Below are positions 26,341-34,548 of a DNA stretch of 64,000 nucleotides, in pieces. The notes beneath the pieces were generated by a model, which searched no databases, was not told where the DNA came from, and saw only the letters and a program-made list of their open reading frames with translations. This DNA is from Brevibacterium atlanticum (GTDB lineage Bacteria; Actinomycetota; Actinomycetes; Actinomycetales; Brevibacteriaceae), in contig NZ_CP050152.1 in assembly GCF_011617245.1 (NCBI RefSeq), forward strand, positions 1,302,001 through 1,366,000, written 5' to 3'. Positions within the stretch are counted from its first letter, which is position 1. Each line of letters opens with the position of its first letter. The translations under genes were made by a program, and so were the position numbers.

Positions 26341-27351
26341 ATGAGCCACCCAGCCTCTCAGGCCACCTTCACCGGTGACGACGCCCAGCTCGCGGCGGAG
26401 ATCTCGACTCAGTTGGACGCCGTCGAGGCCAGGCTCTACGAGGTGACCGCGCAGATGCGTCGGCTGCCCGACGAGACCTCGAAGCACCTGCTGGCCGCCG
26501 GCGGCAAACGCGCGCGCCCGAACCTCGTGCTGCTCACCGCCCGGTTAGGGCAGGCCGACACCGAGGACATCATCGACGCAGCCGTGGCCGTCGAGCTCAT
26601 CCACCTCGCCTCGCTCTACCACGACGACGTCATGGATGACGCCCCGGTGCGCCGTGGGGCACCGGCCGCCCACGAGGTGTGGGGCAACTCGGTGGCCATC
26701 CTCACCGGGGATCTGCTCTTCTCCAAGGCTTCCGGAGTGACCGCGAAGCTCGGCCCCGAGGCTGTGCGCATCCAGGCAGAGACCTTCGAACGCCTCGTCC
26801 TCGGCCAGCTCAACGAATTCGCCGGACCGCCCGAAGGCGACGACGTCATCGACCACTACATCCAGGTGCTCGCGGACAAGACGGGCTCGCTCATCGCCAC
26901 CTCGGCGCAGTTCGGGGTCATGTTCTCCGGCGCGGATCCGGCCCTGGCTGACCCCGTGCGCACCTTCGGTGAGCGGGTGGGAGTGGCCTTCCAGCTCGCC
27001 GATGACATCATCGACCTCACGACGACGAGTTCCGAGTCCGGTAAGACCCCGGGCACGGACCTGCGCGAACGCGTCCCGACCCTGCCCGTGCTCTACGTGC
27101 GGGCGGCAGCCGCCGACGGTGACGATTCCGCCGCCGAGGTGGTGCGCCTCCTCGATGCGGATCTGAGCTCCGACGCCGCCTTGGAGACCGCCCGGGCCGC
27201 CCTGGCCGCACATCCCGTGACCGAACGTGCCCGTGCCGAGGCTCTGCGTTGGGCCGATGAGGCGAAGGCCGCACTCGCACCGCTGCCGGCGGGTCAGGTC
27301 AAGGACTCCCTGTTCGCGTTCGCCGACTCCGTCGTCTCCCGCACCTCCTGA
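26341..27351 (+). CDS. Long-chain polyprenyl diphosphate synthase
   Basis: 336 residues, all-trans prenyltransferase. First Asp-rich motif in LASLYHDDVMDDAPVRRGAPA, second in FQLADDIIDLTTTSS; GGKRARPNLVLLTA near the N-terminus binds isopentenyl diphosphate. It most likely builds the side chain used by MenA. Chain length cannot be set from sequence alone. Confidence 0.93.
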   Translation: MSHPASQATFTGDDAQLAAEISTQLDAVEARLYEVTAQMRRLPDETSKHLLAAGGKRARPNLVLLTARLGQADTEDIIDAAVAVELIHLASLYHDDVMDDAPVRRGAPAAHEVWGNSVAILTGDLLFSKASGVTAKLGPEAVRIQAETFERLVLGQLNEFAGPPEGDDVIDHYIQVLADKTGSLIATSAQFGVMFSGADPALADPVRTFGERVGVAFQLADDIIDLTTTSSESGKTPGTDLRERVPTLPVLYVRAAAADGDDSAAEVVRLLDADLSSDAALETARAALAAHPVTERARAEALRWADEAKAALAPLPAGQVKDSLFAFADSVVSRTS

Positions 27352-27410
27352 ACCTCTCCGGCTGAATTTCCCGTTCCGCATCACTGCGGCCGAAGCAAGG
27401 ACGAACAGCG

Positions 27411-28481
27411 ATGACCAGCCCCGCGGCACCGTTGCCGACACAGCCCTCGAGAAGGCGACTGGCTCACGCCGATTGGATCGGACTGGGCGTCCTCGTCGCC
27501 GTCCTCGTGGTGGGGCTGAGCTGGTCGAAATGGCTGCCCTACTGGGACAAGGCGTGGACGATGAGCCAGACCTCCGTGTGGGACGGCAGTCCGCTCTTCG
27601 ACGCGGCCGGCGACACGATCTCGCTCGCAGGTGCTTGGGACTTCACGCTCGTGTACTTCACGGCCGTGTGGAAGGCTCTGCTCGTGGCACTGCTCGTCGC
27701 TGCTGCCATCGATGCCCTCGTGCCTCGTGACTGGCTGCTGCGGCTGCTCAACCGCCGCAGCCATACGGGTCAGGCCCTCGTCGGAGCTGCCCTGTCCACG
27801 CCGAGCATGATGTGCACCTGCTGCGCGGCCCCCGTTGCTGCCGGTCTGCGCGACACCGGGGTGAGACGATCAGCGGCGCTGGCGTACTGGGTCGGCAATC
27901 CGCTGCTCAACCCGGCCGTGCTCATCTTCTTAAGCCTCGTCCTGCCGTGGCAGTACGTGGCCGTGCGCATCGTCTTCGCCCTCCTCGTCGCCGTCGGCGC
28001 GAGCGCTCTCATCGGACGGTGGATCACGGGAGGTGCCGATGAGGTGCCCGACCCGAGTCCTACCTCGCCGAGGCTGTCCTCCCTGCCCGTGCGCTACCTG
28101 CGGTCCCTGGGCCGGTTCACACTCATCCTCGTGCCCGAGCATCTCGCGCTCGTCTTCCTCGTCGGGCTGCTCGCTCCGTGGCTGACCGGGGTCTACGGGC
28201 TCGAAGCGCAGCTGGGCGCCGGTGCGGTGCTCGTTGTGGCGGTGGTGGCGACGCTGCTCGTCATCCCCACCGGGGGAGAGATCCCGATCATCCTCACCCT
28301 TCTGCCCCTGGGCGTCGGTGCCGGCGTCACGGGAGCTCTGCTCATCGCCCTGCCGGCCCTGAGTATTCCGTCGATGGTCATGGTCGGCAAGGCGATGGGG
28401 TGGAGGACGATCGCGGGGATGGGTGCCGCCGTGGCGGTGGCCGCGATACTCGCCGGGGGAGCGCTGGTGGTGCTGAGCTGA
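27411..28481 (+). CDS. Permease of the UPF0718/DUF318 type, possible metal exporter
   Basis: 356 residues with about eight membrane spans. The family signature STPSMMCTCCAAPVAAGLRDTG is followed by ALAYWVGNPLLNPAVLIF, and a second half has GGEIPIILTLLPLGVGAG. The CTCC cysteine cluster within a membrane segment is as in permeases linked with Cu, Zn or organoarsenical export, but the ion here is unknown. It follows the polyprenyl synthase by 59 bp and may be read from the same transcript. Confidence 0.8.
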   Translation: MTSPAAPLPTQPSRRRLAHADWIGLGVLVAVLVVGLSWSKWLPYWDKAWTMSQTSVWDGSPLFDAAGDTISLAGAWDFTLVYFTAVWKALLVALLVAAAIDALVPRDWLLRLLNRRSHTGQALVGAALSTPSMMCTCCAAPVAAGLRDTGVRRSAALAYWVGNPLLNPAVLIFLSLVLPWQYVAVRIVFALLVAVGASALIGRWITGGADEVPDPSPTSPRLSSLPVRYLRSLGRFTLILVPEHLALVFLVGLLAPWLTGVYGLEAQLGAGAVLVVAVVATLLVIPTGGEIPIILTLLPLGVGAGVTGALLIALPALSIPSMVMVGKAMGWRTIAGMGAAVAVAAILAGGALVVLS

Positions 28482-28529
28482 TCCACCGGCGGTGTCGGCC
28501 GCCTCGGCGAAGGTGTCGGCGAACGCGGG

Positions 28530-29273
28530 CTACGAGGTCAGGCGGCGCAGAGTGAGATACGACCCCAGCGCGAAGACCGCGGTCAGTCCCAGTGCCCAGC
28601 AGGCCAGGCCGATCGCCTGCGTGTTCGCCAGCCACATCCACAGCTCACCCCAGGACTGGTTGAAGCTCAGCCAGGCGGCACCGGCCAACAGCACCAGAGC
28701 GATGACGATGATCGAGAGCGTGAGGATGAGCGCACCGAAGCGCTTGTTGACGATGGCGAACCAGAAGCCGAGGACGAACCACAGCATCGTGAGCACGAAG
28801 TAGATGAAGCCGGCGGCGAGCGGTCCGCTCGCCCACACCCACGGCAGGTAGGCGAAGTAGCCGCCCATCCCGTAGCCGTTCGTGGCCTGTTCGATGAGGC
28901 CGAGGGCGACGAAGACGGCGGAGACTCCAACGGCGCTGATCGCGGCAGCTATGAGAGAGCCGAGGTAGAACTCGCGACGGGTGAGGCTCATAGCCTGGGA
29001 GAAGTAGAAGGTGAGGTTCATCGCTTGGGCTCCGACGACGGCGAAATACCACAGCGGAGCCTGTGACCCGCCGCTGTACATCGGTCCGTCGACGCCCGAT
29101 GCCGAGATGATCCAGTAGATGATGAGGGTGATGAGCCACATCCCGCCGAGGACGAGGGCGGGGACCCAGACGAAGGTCTGGGTGTTGGTGAACTGGAGGC
29201 GGATGACTCCCAGCGTGCGGTTCCTCGGACGCGAGGGAGCGGTTCGGGGCGGGTGTTCGATCGCAGCGGTCAT
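28530..29273 (-). CDS. ABC transporter membrane protein (YtrA-operon type)
   Basis: 247 residues, about six hydrophobic spans beginning VWVPALVLGGMWLITLIIYWI; MSLTRREFYLGSL is a conserved cytosolic loop in this kind of permease. It overlaps the ATPase gene by 4 bp, so the two are translated together. The exported or sensed compound is unknown. Confidence 0.82.
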   Translation of the reverse strand: MTAAIEHPPRTAPSRPRNRTLGVIRLQFTNTQTFVWVPALVLGGMWLITLIIYWIISASGVDGPMYSGGSQAPLWYFAVVGAQAMNLTFYFSQAMSLTRREFYLGSLIAAAISAVGVSAVFVALGLIEQATNGYGMGGYFAYLPWVWASGPLAAGFIYFVLTMLWFVLGFWFAIVNKRFGALILTLSIIVIALVLLAGAAWLSFNQSWGELWMWLANTQAIGLACWALGLTAVFALGSYLTLRRLTS

Positions 29274-30187
29274 GACTGCAGGCTCCTGACTTCGGCGTCG
29301 GCTGCGGGACGGTCGGTGGAATCGGTCTGTGTGCTGCGCACGATGAGCTGCTGCAGGGAGACAGGCGTGAGGTCGAGGTTGGCCTCGGCGATGAACTCGC
29401 AGTCGGTTCTGCTGAGCCGGCCGAGCATCGTCACCGAGGCGACCCGACCGAGGGATTCGCGGTGGATGACCTCGCGACCGGCCGCGAGGCGGTTGACCGC
29501 GTCGGCATCTCCGACGACGTTGACCGCGCGATTGCGGACCTCCTCGGTGGTCTCGTCCATGATGATGCGGCCGCGGTCGATGACGATGACGTTCTCGATG
29601 AGATCGGCGACTTCGTCGATGAGGTGGCTCGAGAGCAGGATAGTGCGCGGATGCTCGGCGTAGTCGGCGATGAGGCGGTCATAGAAGGTCTGCCGGGCGA
29701 CGGCGTCGAAGCCGAGATAGGGCTCGTCGAAGAAGGTGATCTCGGCGCGGGAGGCCAGCCCGATGATGACGCCGATGGCGGACTGCTGTCCCCGGGAGAG
29801 CTTCCTGGTCATCGTCTTCAGAGGCAGGCGAAAGTCGTCTGTGAGCTCCTCTGCCAGGGCCTGATCCCAGTGCGGGAAGAACAGCCGGGCGTTCGCCAGT
29901 GCGTGACCGGCATTCGAATCGTCCGGATATTTCTGGCTCTCGCGGACGAAGCACATGCGGGCCAGCACCCGGGCATTTTCGTAGGGATCCTCCCCGAAGA
30001 CCGCGACCTCACCGCTGGTGGCGAAGTTCTGGGCCGTGAGAATCGACATCAGAGTCGTCTTGCCGGCGCCGTTGCGCCCCAGCAGTCCGTAGATCGAGTC
30101 CTTCTCGATGGTGAGGCTGATGTCATCGAGTGCGGTGGTGTTCTTGTACGTCTTGGTGAGGTGGCGGACCTCGATGACGGAGTTCAT
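29270..30187 (-). CDS. ABC transporter ATP-binding protein
   Basis: 305 residues. Walker A LLGRNGAGKTTLMSIL, signature KLSRGQQSAIGVIIGLASR, Walker B EITFFDEPYLGFD, and H-loop ILLSSHLIDEVADL. Related to YtrB-type ATPases that respond to cell-wall-acting antibiotics in Bacillus. It starts 3 bp after the GntR gene stop and overlaps the permease. Confidence 0.92.
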   Translation of the reverse strand: MNSVIEVRHLTKTYKNTTALDDISLTIEKDSIYGLLGRNGAGKTTLMSILTAQNFATSGEVAVFGEDPYENARVLARMCFVRESQKYPDDSNAGHALANARLFFPHWDQALAEELTDDFRLPLKTMTRKLSRGQQSAIGVIIGLASRAEITFFDEPYLGFDAVARQTFYDRLIADYAEHPRTILLSSHLIDEVADLIENVIVIDRGRIIMDETTEEVRNRAVNVVGDADAVNRLAAGREVIHRESLGRVASVTMLGRLSRTDCEFIAEANLDLTPVSLQQLIVRSTQTDSTDRPAADAEVRSLQS

Positions 30188-30190
30188 GGG

Positions 30191-30637
30191 TCATCCCTTC
30201 GCTGCGGACGGATCGAGTGTGGTCGGATCGAGCGCTCTCGGATCGGTGGTGGTCGGGTCGATGGCGGTGGTCAGGCGGAGTTCTCGGGAGCGCTCTTCGA
30301 TGAGCGCGATCACGTCCTTCGAGCCCAGTCCGAGGCGATTGGCCTCGGCGAGGAGCGGAGTGATGAAGTTCTCGGAGAAGGTGGTGCGGTGCTCGTTGAT
30401 CAGCAGTGCTCGGGCGCCTTCGGTGACGAACATGCCGATTCCGCGGCGCTTCTCCAGCACCCCCTTGGACACGAGCTGATTGATGCCCTTGGCGGCAGTG
30501 GCCGGGTTGATGGTGTAGAAGCCGGCGAGTTCATTCGTCGACGGAGCCCGCGAGAGTTCGGGCAGGGTTCCGTTGAGGATCGAGTCCTCGACCTTCTCGG
30601 CGATCTGGATGAAGAGGGGTTTGGCGTCGTCGATCAT
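30191..30637 (-). CDS. GntR-family (YtrA subgroup) regulator
   Basis: 148 residues: an N-terminal winged helix (KPLFIQIAEKVEDSILNGTL, RAPSTNELAGFYTINPATAAKGINQLVSKG, quoted in part) and a short C-terminal extension rather than a large ligand domain, as in YtrA. The tail carries a small PTTxDPRALDPTTLDPS repeat. ATG 30637 is chosen because GGAG lies 6 bp upstream; two further in-frame ATGs at 30649 and 30655 lack a site. First gene of the regulator-ABC operon. Confidence 0.87.
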   Translation of the reverse strand: MIDDAKPLFIQIAEKVEDSILNGTLPELSRAPSTNELAGFYTINPATAAKGINQLVSKGVLEKRRGIGMFVTEGARALLINEHRTTFSENFITPLLAEANRLGLGSKDVIALIEERSRELRLTTAIDPTTTDPRALDPTTLDPSAAKG

Positions 30638-30658
30638 TCTCGGCTCCATGTGCATTGG

Positions 30659-30674
30659 TTAGTTACCTAACTAA
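30659..30674 (-). promoter_or_regulatory. Operator-like palindrome upstream of the GntR operon
   Basis: TTAGTTA-CC-TAACTAA, perfect 7-bp arms with a 2-bp centre, 22 bp before the GntR start. It is AT-rich against a GC-rich background and well placed for autoregulation. Confidence 0.6.
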
Positions 30675-30745
30675 TGAACCATGGCGCCTATGGGGGTGTC
30701 AAGGGCCGGAGACGATCCGAGCGGGAAATCCTGGGGCTCGCCCCA

Positions 30746-30809
30746 ATTGCTACCTGACGGCGGCTCAGCAACCTCGCGCGAGGTTGCTGAGCCGCCGTCA
30801 GGCAGCAAT
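30746..30809. terminator. 64-bp near-perfect palindrome, probable rarD terminator
   Basis: Two 32-bp arms (30746-30777 and 30778-30809) with one mismatch and no spacer, centre CGCGCG. It begins 29 bp past the rarD stop on the minus strand. A smaller hairpin (GGGGCTCGCCCC, 30734-30745) follows. No T run. Confidence 0.7.
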
Positions 30810-30837
30810 AGAGAGGTGCCGCGGGTTCAGATCAGGG

Positions 30838-31752
30838 TCAGAAACGGCGCCTGCTGGCGCGGACGAGGTCGGTGCAGAGCAGGATGACGGCGATCCAGAT
30901 GATGAAGAAGCCGATCCACCTCGGTGTCGACATCGCTTCGCCGAGGACTGTGATGCCGAGGATGAACTGGATGGTCGGGGTGATGTATTGGAGCATGCCC
31001 ACCCAGGACAGAGGGATGCGGCGGGCGGCGGCGCTGAAGAGGATGAGCGGGATGGCAGTGGCGGGGCCGGTGATGATGATGACAGCGACGTGCCAGCCGC
31101 CGAATCCGCTGAACGTCTGCAGACCCTGTGAGGCGATGAAGAGGAGGTAGATCGCCGAGGGCACGGTGAGGACGAGGCTTTCGACGGTCATGCCCTCGAG
31201 TGCGCCGACCCGCCCTCCGACCTTGTTCTTCACGAGGCCGTAGAGGCCGAAGGACAGTGCCACGATGAAGGAGAGGTAAGGCATGCGGCCGAGGCCGATA
31301 CCGACGATGATCACGGCCAGCAGACCGAAGCCCACGGCCGTCCACTGCAGGGGTCGCAGCTTCTCGCCGAGGAAGATCACGCCGAGACCGATGGAGATGA
31401 GCGGGTTGAGATAGTAGCCGAGCGAGATCTCGACGAGTTGGTTGGTCTCGACGCCGTAGATGAAGGTCGTCCAGTTGATCGCGATGAGCACCGAGGCGAG
31501 CACGAGGAGGCCGAAGGTCCGCGGAGAGCGCATGATCTGCCAGGTGCGGACGAAGCCGCCGGTGAACGCGAGGAGGCCCGCACAGAAGACCAGCGACCAG
31601 ATGACCCTGTGCGAGACGAGCTCGAGGGCACCGGTGGGTGCTGCGGCCGCGAAGACGAGCGGCATGACGCCCCACAGCAGGTAGGCGCCGAGGCCGTTGA
31701 TCAGTCCGGCGCGGCGGATCGCTGCGTCGTCGGGGGCAGGATTCTGGCTCAC
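30838..31752 (-). CDS. rarD: RarD/EamA-family transporter
   Basis: 304 residues with about ten membrane spans in two EamA halves. RarD features include GLINGLGAYLLWGVMPLVFA at the N-terminus, LASVLIAINWTTFIYGVETNQ and SLGYYLNPLISIGLGVIFLGEKLRPLQW. The transported compound is not established for this group. GTG 31752 is chosen because homology starts there; the frame extends upstream over the fprA promoter. Confidence 0.87.
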   Translation of the reverse strand: MSQNPAPDDAAIRRAGLINGLGAYLLWGVMPLVFAAAAPTGALELVSHRVIWSLVFCAGLLAFTGGFVRTWQIMRSPRTFGLLVLASVLIAINWTTFIYGVETNQLVEISLGYYLNPLISIGLGVIFLGEKLRPLQWTAVGFGLLAVIIVGIGLGRMPYLSFIVALSFGLYGLVKNKVGGRVGALEGMTVESLVLTVPSAIYLLFIASQGLQTFSGFGGWHVAVIIITGPATAIPLILFSAAARRIPLSWVGMLQYITPTIQFILGITVLGEAMSTPRWIGFFIIWIAVILLCTDLVRASRRRF

Positions 31753-31830
31753 GGACGTCAGTCTAGTGAGCCTTCCGAAGCGCTCGCGCCCGGGGTGCCG
31801 GTCTGAGACGAATGCGAGTTTGGTCACGTC

Positions 31831-31859
31831 CTTGTAAGGATTGCCTACATTGGCGATAG
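31831..31859 (+). promoter_or_regulatory. fprA promoter with possible iron-box-like sequence
   Basis: TTGTAA (31831-31836), 17-bp spacer, GATAGA (31854-31859). The segment 31834-31852 matches the DtxR/IdeR box consensus at about 11 of 19 positions (core AAGGATTGCCTA). This is too weak to assert iron control. Confidence 0.35.
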
Positions 31860-31891
31860 ACTCGGGGGCGACTGACTAGAGAGGTGTGAGA

Positions 31892-33310
31892 ATGACTCGT
31901 CCCTTCCGGGTGGCCATCGTCGGCGCCGGCCCTGCCGGGATCTATGCTGCGGATCTCATGACGAAGGCGGAACGCGACTTCGAACTGAGCATCGACCTCT
32001 TCGACCGTCTGCCGACTCCCTTCGGCCTCGTCCGCTACGGAGTCGCCCCTGACCATCCGCGGATCAAGGGCATCATCAACGCACTCATCAAGGTCCTCGA
32101 TCGCGGTGACATCCGCCTGTTCACCAATGTCGAATACGGCGTCGACCTCCACCTCGAAGAACTCACCGACCGCTATGACGCCGTCATCTTCTCCACCGGC
32201 TGCTTCGTCGATGCCGCACTCGACCTGCCCGGCGTCGATCTGCCCGGCTCGTACGGGGCCGCGGACTTCGTCAATTGGTACGACTCCCATCCCGACGTCG
32301 GCCAGACCTGGCCCTTGGACGCCGAGAGAGTCGCGGTCATCGGCAATGGCAATGTCGCACTCGACGTGGCGCGTGTGCTGGCGAAGCAGGCCGATGACAT
32401 GCACACCACGGAGATCCCCGATCACGTGTACGAGGGGTTGAAGTCCTCGCAGGTCACCGATGTCCACATCTTCGGTCGCCGCGGCCCGGCGCAGGCGAAG
32501 TTCACGCCTCTGGAACTTCGCGAACTCGGTCACGTCAAGGATGTCGACATCATCGTCTACCCCGAAGACTTCGAGTTCGACGAAGGGTCCATGGAAGCCA
32601 TCGAGTCGAGCAATCAGGTCAAGCAGGTGGCGAAGACCCTCACCGACTTCACGATGCGTGAGCCCACTGGAGCCAAGCGCCGACTCCACCTGCACTTCCT
32701 CCACGCACCGGTGGCCATCCTCGGCGAGGATCGGGTGGAGGGTCTGCGCACCGAACGCATGGAACTCGACGGATCCGGCGGGGTCACTGGCACCGGAGCC
32801 TTCCACGACTGGGAGCTCGATGCGGTCTACCGTGCGGTCGGCTATGCCGGCACTGAACTGCCGCAGCTGCCCTTCGACGACCGCAAGCGCGTGATCCCCA
32901 ACCACGAGGGCCGAGTCGTCGATGCCGATGATCAGACGCAGGCCGCCGAGGCCGATGTGGTCCAGGGCGTCTACGCCACCGGTTGGATCAAGCGCGGACC
33001 CGTCGGGCTGATCGGGCACACGAAGGGCGATGCGCTGGAGACGATCGGGCATGTCTTCGCCGACCGTGAGGCCGGAGCACTCACCGAGCCGGTGTACCCC
33101 GACGAGTCGGCGATCGTCGACCTGCTGGAGTCCAAGGGCATCGACTACGTCGACTGGGAGGGCTACCACCGCGTCGAGGCCGCTGAGAAGGCCGCCGGCG
33201 AGGCCGAGGGCCGCGAACGGATCAAGCTCGCCACCCGCGAGGCGATGCTGGCAGAGGCCCGTGGCAACGTCACTTCGGAGTCGGTTGGGCAGGCGGCCTC
33301 CGGCCACTGA
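31892..33310 (+). CDS. fprA: Ferredoxin/adrenodoxin-type NADP+ reductase
   Basis: 472 residues, matching mycobacterial FprA. FAD motif VAIVGAGPAGIYAADLM, then FGLVRYGVAPDHPRIKGI, NADP motif VAVIGNGNVALDVARVLA, HIFGRRGPAQAKFT, and the C-terminal YATGWIKRGPVGLIGHTKGDA. It passes electrons between NADPH and ferredoxins, for example for P450s or Fe-S assembly. ATG 31892 has a purine-rich site (AGAGAGG) 7 bp upstream; a GTG two codons earlier is possible. Confidence 0.94.
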   Translation: MTRPFRVAIVGAGPAGIYAADLMTKAERDFELSIDLFDRLPTPFGLVRYGVAPDHPRIKGIINALIKVLDRGDIRLFTNVEYGVDLHLEELTDRYDAVIFSTGCFVDAALDLPGVDLPGSYGAADFVNWYDSHPDVGQTWPLDAERVAVIGNGNVALDVARVLAKQADDMHTTEIPDHVYEGLKSSQVTDVHIFGRRGPAQAKFTPLELRELGHVKDVDIIVYPEDFEFDEGSMEAIESSNQVKQVAKTLTDFTMREPTGAKRRLHLHFLHAPVAILGEDRVEGLRTERMELDGSGGVTGTGAFHDWELDAVYRAVGYAGTELPQLPFDDRKRVIPNHEGRVVDADDQTQAAEADVVQGVYATGWIKRGPVGLIGHTKGDALETIGHVFADREAGALTEPVYPDESAIVDLLESKGIDYVDWEGYHRVEAAEKAAGEAEGRERIKLATREAMLAEARGNVTSESVGQAASGH

Positions 33311-33501
33311 GCCTCTCCGAACGTCCCGCCCCGGCAGTGCTGAGCCGCACCGGTGGCGGAACACCCTGCCGCCTGCGGCACACCGCACCGTCCGCGGCGG
33401 CAGCATCCCTCACCGGTCGCCGCACGTCCTACCGCTCGCGGCATCTCCTCCAGGTGCACCGGGGTGACGAGTCGCTGCCGGTGTGGGATGGTCCCGACGC
33501 G

Positions 33502-33507
33502 TAGAGT
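33502..33507 (+). promoter_or_regulatory. Possible -10 box for the alarmone-synthetase-like gene
   Basis: TAGAGT in the 251-bp gap after fprA, about 55 bp before the GTG at 33562. A hairpin (GCGCAC/GTGCGC, 33522-33537) lies in the putative leader. No clear -35; nothing else recognised in the gap. Confidence 0.3.
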
Positions 33508-33561
33508 CGGAAACGTCCACTGCGCACCGGTGTGCGCGCCGAAAACAGGCAGGGAGGCCCC

Positions 33562-34494
33562 GTGAGCCAAGAATCGGAGCTGAGAACGGTCGTCGAACGC
33601 GCCTACGTCGAACGACTCGATGCCTGGCAGACGGCGGCCGTGCGGATCAAACACTGGCTCAAGGAGCAGCAGAAGGGCCTGCTCAAGGACAAGGACATCT
33701 CCCGCCTCGACGTCGACGGGCACCGGATCAAGGATGCTGCGAGGACGCTGGCCAAGCTGACCGAGAAGTTCGATGAGGATCCGCAGCTGGAAGTCCGCGA
33801 CACCGACGACGTCGAGGACCAGATCCGCGACATCGTCGGCATCAAGGTGCTGTGCAAGTCCCCACGTGACCAGAAGATGATGTTCGAGGCTCTGCGCGAC
33901 CCCGAACAGCTCGGCTCCTTCGACCTCATCGAGTCGCGGGACTACACGAATCCTCCGAAGGCCAGCGGCTACCGAGCCTGCCACGTCATTCTTCGCATCC
34001 CCTCTGACCAGGGGCAACCCGTCTTCGCTGAAATCCAGGTCAAGACCCGGCTTCAGGATGCCTGGAGCGAACTGACCCATGAGGACATGTACAAACCGGG
34101 CGCCGCGATGAAGCCGAGCAAGCTGCACGGGGAATTCGCCCGGGCGATGGCGAATATGCTCGCCACCGTCGATGACATGGCCGACACTCTGGCCGTCGAG
34201 CTCACTGCACTGACCGATCCCGAACACGAACTCGATCCGGTGGCGGTGCGTGAGCAGCAGAGTGCGATCGACGTCCGAGTGCGTGCCACGGGACCCAAAT
34301 ACGCCTTGGCCGTCGACAGTTCGGGACGGCAGGGCCTCATCCCGGCCTTCGCTGTGCGCAAACTCAGCGAGACGAAGGGCACCATCAAGGTCAACGACTT
34401 CATCGCCGTCGACGATCGCCTGCGGGTCAGTGTGGAAGAGGACTCGAAGGGCCTGTACTACATTCCCCTCGAACTGCCCCGACGCCACGAATGA
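33562..34494 (+). CDS. RelA/SpoT-domain (p)ppGpp synthetase-like protein with C-terminal extension
   Basis: 310 residues. Residues ~75-195 match a RelA/SpoT nucleotidyltransferase: DVEDQIRDIVGIKVLC, ESRDYTNPPKASGYRACHVIL and FAEIQVKTRLQDAWSELTHEDMYK. There is no HD hydrolase domain, so it resembles small alarmone synthetases. Unlike RelP/RelQ (~210-250 residues) it has ~70 extra C-terminal residues (ALAVDSSGRQGLIPAFAVRKL ... RVSVEEDSKGLYYIPLEL, quoted in part) with an S1/OB-like pattern. GTG 33562 is preceded by AGGGAGG. Synthetase activity is inferred. Confidence 0.8.
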   Translation: MSQESELRTVVERAYVERLDAWQTAAVRIKHWLKEQQKGLLKDKDISRLDVDGHRIKDAARTLAKLTEKFDEDPQLEVRDTDDVEDQIRDIVGIKVLCKSPRDQKMMFEALRDPEQLGSFDLIESRDYTNPPKASGYRACHVILRIPSDQGQPVFAEIQVKTRLQDAWSELTHEDMYKPGAAMKPSKLHGEFARAMANMLATVDDMADTLAVELTALTDPEHELDPVAVREQQSAIDVRVRATGPKYALAVDSSGRQGLIPAFAVRKLSETKGTIKVNDFIAVDDRLRVSVEEDSKGLYYIPLELPRRHE

Positions 34495-34548
34495 ACCGCG
34501 GCAAGGATCGGGCATCGCCGTGAGCTGAGCCGTGTCCGGGGCCCAGGA

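Noticed and set aside
31763-33406. 547-codon minus-strand frame over fprA
   Set aside because: Antisense of a clear FprA with FAD and NADP motifs; composition is low-complexity and matches nothing.
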